Below are positions 57,093 through 64,000 of a DNA stretch of 64,000 nt, piece after piece; within the stretch, counting starts at the first letter, position 1; each line of letters opens with the position of its first letter. The DNA is from Spisula solida (taxonomy: Eukaryota > Mollusca > Bivalvia > Venerida > Mactridae). The stretch lies in NCBI GenBank assembly GCA_947247005.1, contig OX365944.1:27441501-27505500 (forward strand), written 5' to 3'. The notes under the pieces are model-generated. The model worked only from the letters and a program-made list of their open reading frames with translations, was not told the DNA's origin and made no database searches. The position numbers and the translations under genes are program-made.

Positions 57093-58655
57093 CTGAAGTA
57101 ATATGTAAGCAGTTACACCTATCATTTTTCATATCTTTTTTCCCAAGTATATGCAAATAAAATACACACTCGCTTAAACCAGTCAATTTCTATTGCAAAA
57201 TATAATTTTTTTCTCAAAATAGAGTTATTGCCAAACAATGTGAACTTGTTTAATCAGGTCAGTAACGAGTGTTTACATATCATAATATAATATTTTGTGT
57301 ATATAAACATTGAAATTTCTCTTATTAATTTATGAAATTAACATATGGCTTGGTGAATAAGGTTTAGATTTTCACTGCCGTTTAATCCGATGAAAATATT
57401 TCATCAAAAATACTTTGTTATGATATTACATTGTTTGTATACAAGTGACAGACCTGATTAAATGGACTATATGTCATTTTAGAAGCTCATTCTGCAGGCA
57501 TACTTGTTAATTGCTGTCACCCTCTCTGTAAAAAATGAATATTGCTGCACTTTCAGCATTGATAATGTTACTTTATGTAACATGTTCGAGAATAGTGTGT
57601 CACTCAGGTATACTGCGACATTCAACATTTAGCTAGGTGAGCATATTTATGAAGTGTTTGGTCAACAAATATCTCCAGTATTTATTATTGGGCTTCACTC
57701 TTCATCACCTTATGATAGGGTATATTTGTTGTCAATCTCATTATTTATATTGAATTTCAACAAACAGTCAAATACTTTGGCCCATATATATTCATGGTTT
57801 TAGTACTACCTACAGAACTAGATGAACAAAATTGGTATAATTACTTTAGAACAGCTGGTAAGATCCAAGTGTTATCAAGACAAATTTACCAACTTCATGC
57901 TTATGATCATGCAGATACAATTCAAATAATTATGAACTCGACAAATCCAATATCGACCATTATGGATTAGAATATAACCTACATTATGAGCCAATGAAAA
58001 CGCCGCATTTTCGCGGTTAAATAACTAAAAATGAATGATATCAGCTGAATCCATATGTGTGCACTGTGATATATGTAATAATTTGTAAAATTGGGCATAG
58101 TTTACAGCCATGCACACCATTATCATATGTCTTCCTGGGCAGAGGTTGTAATACTATATATAAACAACATAAATCATTTGTTAAAACTATGCATATGCAT
58201 CTGTATTCACTCACCATTTTTCATTTACCTGCTTTTAAATCAACATCAATGAAACATGACAACATAAGTACACTTGTTGCAACATCCGTTTCTGTACCTG
58301 ACTGCAGGCAACATTGCTGGTATGTGTAAATTGTAGTGAGACTTGATTATGCTCTAGTGTTTGCTTGTCATGCTATATGGGTTTCAATGTTTGTGTGGTG
58401 TAATTTACTCCCTTTTAAATCATACAATCCTCTCTAATTATCTCCAAGTTAGGAAAGATATATACCTATATATACCTATACCTATCAAGCTTAATCATCA
58501 TTATAATGAAATTGTATTCACCCTCTCGAAATTTGACCAACTATTTTTAGCTCCACTATTCAAAAATAAGGAGAGCTATTGTAGTCATGTGAGTATCAGT
58601 GTCTGTGTTGGCGTTAGAGTTGATGTCAACATGTAATCAGTTGAGAAAAATGTGC

Positions 58656-58727
58656 AACCAGACCGGGGCTCGAACCTGGGACCCTTCGCTTACAGTCGAA
58701 TGCTCTACCGACTGAGCTAGCCAGCTA
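58656..58727 (-). other. tRNA-like sequence (Tyr-like, GTA)
   Basis: On the minus strand: TAGCTCAGTCGGTAGAGCAT (good A box), TTCGACTGTAAGCGAA with GTA in the anticodon position, and AGGTTCGAGCCCC (B box). One base appears missing from the anticodon stem and the acceptor stem (GTAGCTG versus TCTGGTT) does not pair. Probably a tRNA-derived SINE or relic. Confidence 0.5.
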
Positions 58728-60139
58728 CCTACACAAGTTTCTCCCTGTAAGTAATTAAATTCTTATAGTACACAGACTACTACAAACATAATACTCATGT
58801 TGAAGTAGAAAAAAACTCTTACCGGTCAAGCATGGTTAGTGTGGTTTGGCAGTTATTATCTCCCTTTAACAAAAATTATATTTATTTTTTTAGAAATCCT
58901 ATATTATCCTTTTTAACAAAAATTGGGAACATAATCATACCATTGATGTAATAAAATAGGATATATTTATGAAATTAAATTGCGAAAGTAAAACAACTAT
59001 AACTTCCATAATTATGCGAGTAATTAAGTTTTCTTTTAAGTTTGCATGGCCTTACCTGCAACTTAAAATGATTGTTCAGTGGCTTGAATGAATCTACCTG
59101 AATGTACAGTTATTGTCCCTATGTTGTTCAAGATCTGCTACAGAAATTGTTGATGAGTTGTCCTAGAACTTGTAGTTCTCATTTTCGTTCACCAGAATAT
59201 TCTTCGTCCAAACATACTCTGGTTCAATACGGCCAAATCCTAGCCCAGTGAACGAAAATCAACCAATCAAATCCATTTCATTCATTTCTATTTATAGCGA
59301 TTACGACGGGTGTTTCCCTATCATCGTCCAATCAAAATCGAGCTTTAACAAACAAAATATTCAAATTTATCGTTCGGAAAATCAATCGAAGAAAAAAAAG
59401 ATTTGCAAAGTTTTTGTATCGATTATAAGATATTATTCAGAATAATAAAACAACTATAAAAAATAATTGAACAAGAAACTGCTTATTTATTACCTTAACA
59501 TCCGAATTAGCTGGACACGGAACATTTTCACTAACGACGAGGGCGAATGAGTTCCGAGGGCACCTGTCCGTTCATCGTTGTTTACAAATTGTATTTACTT
59601 CTGTTTTAGAAGTTCACGGACACAATCTCAGTTTTACTTTTATTATTCAATTATTAGTAGATCCAATGTCTGCAGGTTATTGTAATCGTCGTTTGCATGT
59701 CTGACACAGCTATATAGATCTATTTTGACTCACGACTTCACGCCCATGCCCAAGGACACTCGTCGTCTAAGACCTTGGACTCTGATTTCATATCACGATA
59801 TATCTAACCGCTCATACAGTACTCTCTTTAATTATATTAACAGCTGCTTTATAAACTATATTAAATTTAAGATGTACTTTGTCCAATTAAGTTCGTTAAT
59901 ATTTAACTCCCATAACTCGATCCATATTTACATTTTCTCACAAGTTTGTTTATAAAATTCCCCACGTAGAGTAACGAGCGTTCTGATTGGACGATAGACG
60001 GAATCACCAGATATCTACGAAATGAGCTATTTTTAGGTTTGCGTTGGAATGACGGGTATTGAATCAGGGTGTAGTCTGGGAACTTGTCTAACCACTGATG
60101 TATGAGGATGTTAGTTCTAGAATGGCAGATGTTTTTTAC

Positions 60140-60290
60140 AGCGTTAGCTGTCTAGCTTGAATGTTGACTTAACAACCAATGAAATGTTAGCTGTCTAGCT
60201 TGAATGTTGACATACTTTAACAACCAATGAAATGTTAGCTGTCTAGCTCGAATGTTGACCTACTTTAACAACCAATGAAATGTTTATAAA
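60140..60290. repeat. Repeat TTAGCTGTCTAGCTTGAATG, 3 copies
   Basis: Three successive blocks of about 46-58 bp share TTAGCTGTCTAGCTTGAATG, TTGAC and TTTAACAACCAATGAAATG. The first lacks about 10 bp (CATACTTTAA). It is related to 44340-44460. Confidence 0.8.
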
Positions 60291-61089
60291 TATCTCCGGG
60301 GTGAATCAAAAGCCAAAAATTGATTCAATAGAATATTGTATTCTTTTCACAAAAGGTTATGCCAGATTTTTTAAATTATTGCATTTTTCTCTTGTGCTAA
60401 ACTTATAGTACTTTACTTGCCTGTCTGCTATATCATAACTTTATTTCTGCGGTGTACAAGACAATATTACAGTGTTGAACTTTATGCGACATCTTGCTAC
60501 ACCAGTCAGAAGGAGAAGCTAGCAACTATTGGAGGGATAAGTATACCTCATCAGTACAGTCTGCTGCAGGTTATCTCAGGACCTGTTCTATAAATAGTGT
60601 GTAAACTCCCTGGTTTAATCTGAAGGTTGGTCAAGAAATGTAAACTATGGCTGTTCAGTGTTAAAAGTACTATTGTTTTGAATTGGTTTTAAACTTCTTA
60701 ACACACAATAAAATGCAAATAATTAGTTTGTTGGGAAAAAAGTTTGGTCACATGAATACTCTGATACTGAATATAAAATTAACATTATTTTTTATCTTGT
60801 AAAACAAAATGCATAATTAGCAATATCTGTGACCATGTTTTATACTGAGCTTTCATTAAACCTCTTGGCATTAATATTTCATGTACTTCAAAAATCAACA
60901 CAAAACATAATATTTTATTATTCCGATAAACTTAGGGCGTGCACTTTAGTTTTTAATGAGAAGAATACAACAACGTGAAAATGCATGTTTCTAGGGTAAG
61001 CTGCACAAATGTCATGGACCATTCTTTATTTCGTATATTAAGTGTGCAGTCAATTTAATTGTAAATTAATTGAAAAAATACATGTAACA

Positions 61090-61760
61090 ATCCTCACCAT
61101 GTTTATTCATGGTTGACCGTGTTCGTAGACCGTATCTTAATCATGGTTGAACCATGTTCATTGACCATGTTCTAATCATAGTTTGACCATGGTCCTCATT
61201 TAACCATGATCATAGACCATATCTTAATCATGGTTGAACCATGGTCAACCTTTTAACCATGGTCGGCAATTTTTTATTTTGTTAAACGTGGTCAACCATA
61301 GGTTATACAACCATAGGTTAACCATAGGTCAATCATAGGGTGGCAATGGTTCATTTTGCAGGGGTAGTCTGTACTCTATAGCAAACAGTTTTCGAGTCTT
61401 CATGCACACAAAAGAGAGCTTCATTTAATGCATTTTGATACACTTAGTTTATTTCATGTGTTGTTCATGAATACATAAAGTGTTCTTAAACATTTCACAG
61501 AGGCCTCAGTTCATGAATATTTGTTCATGAACTGTTCACTAACAGTCTGTGAACAGAAAATGGGACATTGAAAAATAGAACAAAAATGTTCATGAACTGT
61601 TCATGAACCCCAAATGCTGAAGAATATTTCATGAATTTAGTTGGAATGAATATTCAAGAACACTTCACTGACATGTTCCATTTTCTGTTCACTGACTATT
61701 CATGAACAATTCGTGAATTTGGTTCATGAACAATTCATGAAGTCTTCATTTTGCAGGGGA
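61090..61760. repeat. Degenerate self-complementary CATGGTTGACCATG / GTTCATGAAC region
   Basis: The first part (61090-61360) is dense in CATGGT, ACCATG and ATAGGTTAACCATA words and ends ATTTTGCAGGGG. The second part (61385-61760) is dense in GTTCATGAAC, shares about 150 bp with 19530-19680 and also ends ATTTTGCAGGGG. The shared ends suggest two related elements side by side. Confidence 0.65.
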
Positions 61761-61861
61761 TCATCAACCATACACAGGCTTTCCAGCGTTCCTAGTTTTT
61801 CTTAGTTTTCCTACTTTCTCCTAGTTTTTTTGAATGGGCTCCTAGTTTTTCCTAGGATCAT

Positions 61862-64000
61862 AATCTGCTTACACTGGGCCCCTTCAATCATAACCTAATC
61901 GCACTGGGTCCCTTCAATCGTAATCTACTCACACTGGGTCCCTTCAATCATAACCTACTCGCACTGGGTCCCTTCAATCATAGTCTACTCACGCTGGGTC
62001 CATTCAATCATAACCTACTCACACTGGGTCCCTTCAATCGTAATTTACTCACACTGGGTCCCTTCAATCCTAACCTACTCACACTGGGTCCCTCCAATCA
62101 TAACCTACTCACACTGGGTCCCTTCAATCATAATCTACTCACACTGGGTCCCTTCAATCATAACCTACTCACACTGGGTCCCTTCAATCATAACCTACTC
62201 ACACTGGGTCCCTTCAATCAGAACCTACTCACACTGGGTCCCTTCAATCATAATCTAATCACACGTGGTCCCTTCAATCATAATCTACTCACACTGGGTC
62301 CCTTTAATCTTAACCTACACTCTGGGTCCCTTCAATCATAACCTACTCACACTGGGTCCCTTCAATTATAACCTACACACTGGGTCCCTTCAATCGTAAC
62401 CTATTCACACTGGGTCCCTTCAATTATAACCTACTCACACTGGGTCCCTTTAATCTTAACCTACACTCTGGGTCCCTTCAATCATAACCTACTCACACTG
62501 GGTCCCTTCAATTATAACCTACACACTGGGTCCCTTCAATCGTAACCTACTCACACTGGGTCCCTTCAATCGTAACCTACTCACACTGGGTCCCTTCAAT
62601 CGTAATCTACTCACACTGGGTCCCTATAATCATAACCTACTCACACTGGGTCCCTTCAATCATAACCTACTCACACTGGGTCCCTTCAATCTTAACCTAC
62701 TTACACTGGGTCCCTTCAATCGTAATCTACTCACACTGGGTCCCTTCAATCCTAACCTACTCACACTTGGTCCCTTCAATCATAACCTACTCACACTGGG
62801 TCCCTTCAATCATAACCTACTCACACTGGGTCCCTTCAATCTTAACCTACTCACACTGGGTCCCTTCAATCATAATCTACTCACACTAGGTCCCTTCAAT
62901 CGTAATCTACTCACACTGTGTCCCTTCAATCATAACCTACTCACACTTGGTCCCTTCAATCTTAACCTACTCACACTGGGTCCCTTCAATCATAATCTAC
63001 TCACACTGGGTCCCTTCAATTGTAATCTACTCACACTGAGTCCCTTCAATCGTAATCTACTCACACTGGGTCCCTTCAATCCTAACCTACACACTGGGTC
63101 CCTTCAATCATAACCTACTCACACTTGGTCCCTTCAATCATAATCTACTCACACTGGGTCCCTTCAATCGTAATCTACTCACACTGGGTCCCTTCAATCG
63201 TAATCTACTCACACTGGGTCCCTTCAATCATAATCTACTCACACTGGGTCCTTTCAATCATAACCTACTTACACTGGGTCCCTTCAATCATAATCTACTC
63301 GCACTGGGTACCTTCAATCATAACCTACTCACACTGGGTCCCTTAAATCATAACCTCACACACTGGGTCCCTTCAATCATAATCTACTCACACTGGGTCC
63401 CTTCATTCATAACCTCACACACTGGGTCCCTTCAATCATAACCTCACACTGGGTCCCTTCAATCATAACCTCACACACTGGGTCCCTTCAATCATAATCT
63501 ACTTGCACTGGGTCCCTTCAATCATACTCTACACACTGGGTCCCTTCAATCATAACCTCATACACTGGGTCCCTTCAATCATAACCTCACACACTGGGTC
63601 CCTTCAATCATGACCTCACACACTGGGTCCCTTCAATCATTACCTCACACACTGGGTCCCTTCAATCATAACCTTCTCACACTGGGTCCCTTTAATAATC
63701 ATAACCTCACACACTGGGTCCCTTCAATCATTACCTCACACACTGGGTCCCTTCAATCATAACCTTCTCACACTGGGTCCCTTCAATCATAGTCTACTCA
63801 CACTGGGTCCCTTCAATCATAACCTCACACACTGGGTCCCTTCAATCATAAACTCACACACGGGGTCCCTTCAGTCATAATCTACTCACACTGGGTCCCT
63901 TCAATCATAATCTACACACTGGGTCCCTTCAATCCTAACCTCACATACTGGTTCCCGTCAATTGTGATCTCACACACTGGGTCCCCACATCAATCTCAGA
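61862..64000. repeat. 30-bp minisatellite, about 72 copies, continues past window
   Basis: The unit is ATAACCTACTCACACTGGGT then CCCTTCAATC, 30 bp. Shorter forms (about 26-29 bp, ATAACCTCACACACTGGG) dominate after about 63350. Before it, 61790-61860 has CCTAGTTTTTCCTAG words. A 73-codon frame at 63125-63346 is only the 10-codon repeat. It lies in Galpha intron 2. Confidence 0.97.

Larger units (their letters stand above)
53178..64000 (+). other. Galpha intron 2 (at least 10.8 kb, runs off window)
   Basis: The donor is AAG|GTAAAT. The next expected exon would begin near a P(A/V)VxxN motif, and none was seen up to 61.8 kb, so exon 3 is presumably to the right. Unassigned parts (53915-54832, 55707-56655, 57093-58655, 58728-60139) are AT-rich. 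59180-59260 holds an imperfect palindrome around TTTTCGTTCAC and GTGAACGAAAA. Confidence 0.75.

Noticed and set aside
58656..58727. Functional tRNA-Tyr
   Set aside because: Anticodon stem lacks a base, the acceptor stem is mismatched, and no intron, which animal tRNA-Tyr genes usually have, was seen.
63125..63346. 73-codon repeat protein with an IYSHWVPSI motif
   Set aside because: The 30-bp minisatellite unit is 10 codons long, so any open frame persists by chance.

Overview
This is an intron-rich, AT-rich, repeat-dense animal window. It most likely comes from a bivalve mollusc. The grounds are long introns with GT/AG splice sites, 'tandem-core' repeats rich in TGACCTTGA-like words and ending in a hairpin plus CTCTTG (a type I associate with bivalves), and many short TIR elements. 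The species assignment is inference. No prokaryotic gene, operon, CRISPR array or intact transposase was seen. || Genes: only two protein-coding genes are supported, arranged head to head. (1) Minus strand, 13,363 down past 482: a mitochondrial thymidine kinase 2 / deoxynucleoside kinase (TK2/dNK) gene. Eight exons can be placed with matching splice phases (13153-13363, 9671-9723, 8671-8745, 7845-7898, 2779-2852, 1860-1948, 1177-1256, 482-562). The C-terminal exon(s) lie off the left edge. One internal exon, expected in 2,853-7,844, was not found. (2) Plus strand, from 14,396: a heterotrimeric G-protein alpha subunit. Exon 1 is 14396-14519 and exon 2 is 53086-53177, separated by a 38,566-bp intron that splits the P-loop. 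The P-loop reads GAAESGKST rather than the usual GAGESGKST, which suggests the Gv class. Intron 2 runs off the right edge. The two start codons are 1,032 bp apart, so the promoter region is probably bidirectional. || Layout: 0-13.4 kb, TK2/dNK exons with introns full of short TIR and tandem-core elements. 13.4-14.4 kb, shared promoter. 14.5-53.1 kb, Galpha intron 1. This intron holds a 34-bp array, a TIR element with a nested poly(A) retroinsertion, a 7.4-kb minisatellite of about 133 copies of a 55/56-bp unit with an internal 1.72-kb higher-order duplication, a 7.2-kb giant inverted-repeat element with two nested insertions, 51/38-bp and 62-bp arrays, four mariner-style TIR elements (counting one in the TK2 intron), two elements sharing a TATAGYCYGTTWGCG terminus, and a 1,036-bp near-perfect palindrome 186 bp before exon 2. 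53.2-64 kb, Galpha intron 2, with a tandem-core element, a 44-bp array and a 30-bp minisatellite that runs off the window. || The two proteins have no known joint function: one salvages pyrimidine deoxynucleosides for mitochondrial DNA, the other transduces receptor signals at the plasma membrane. Nearly all long open frames here are by-products of tandem repeats whose period is a multiple of 3, or of inverted repeats.
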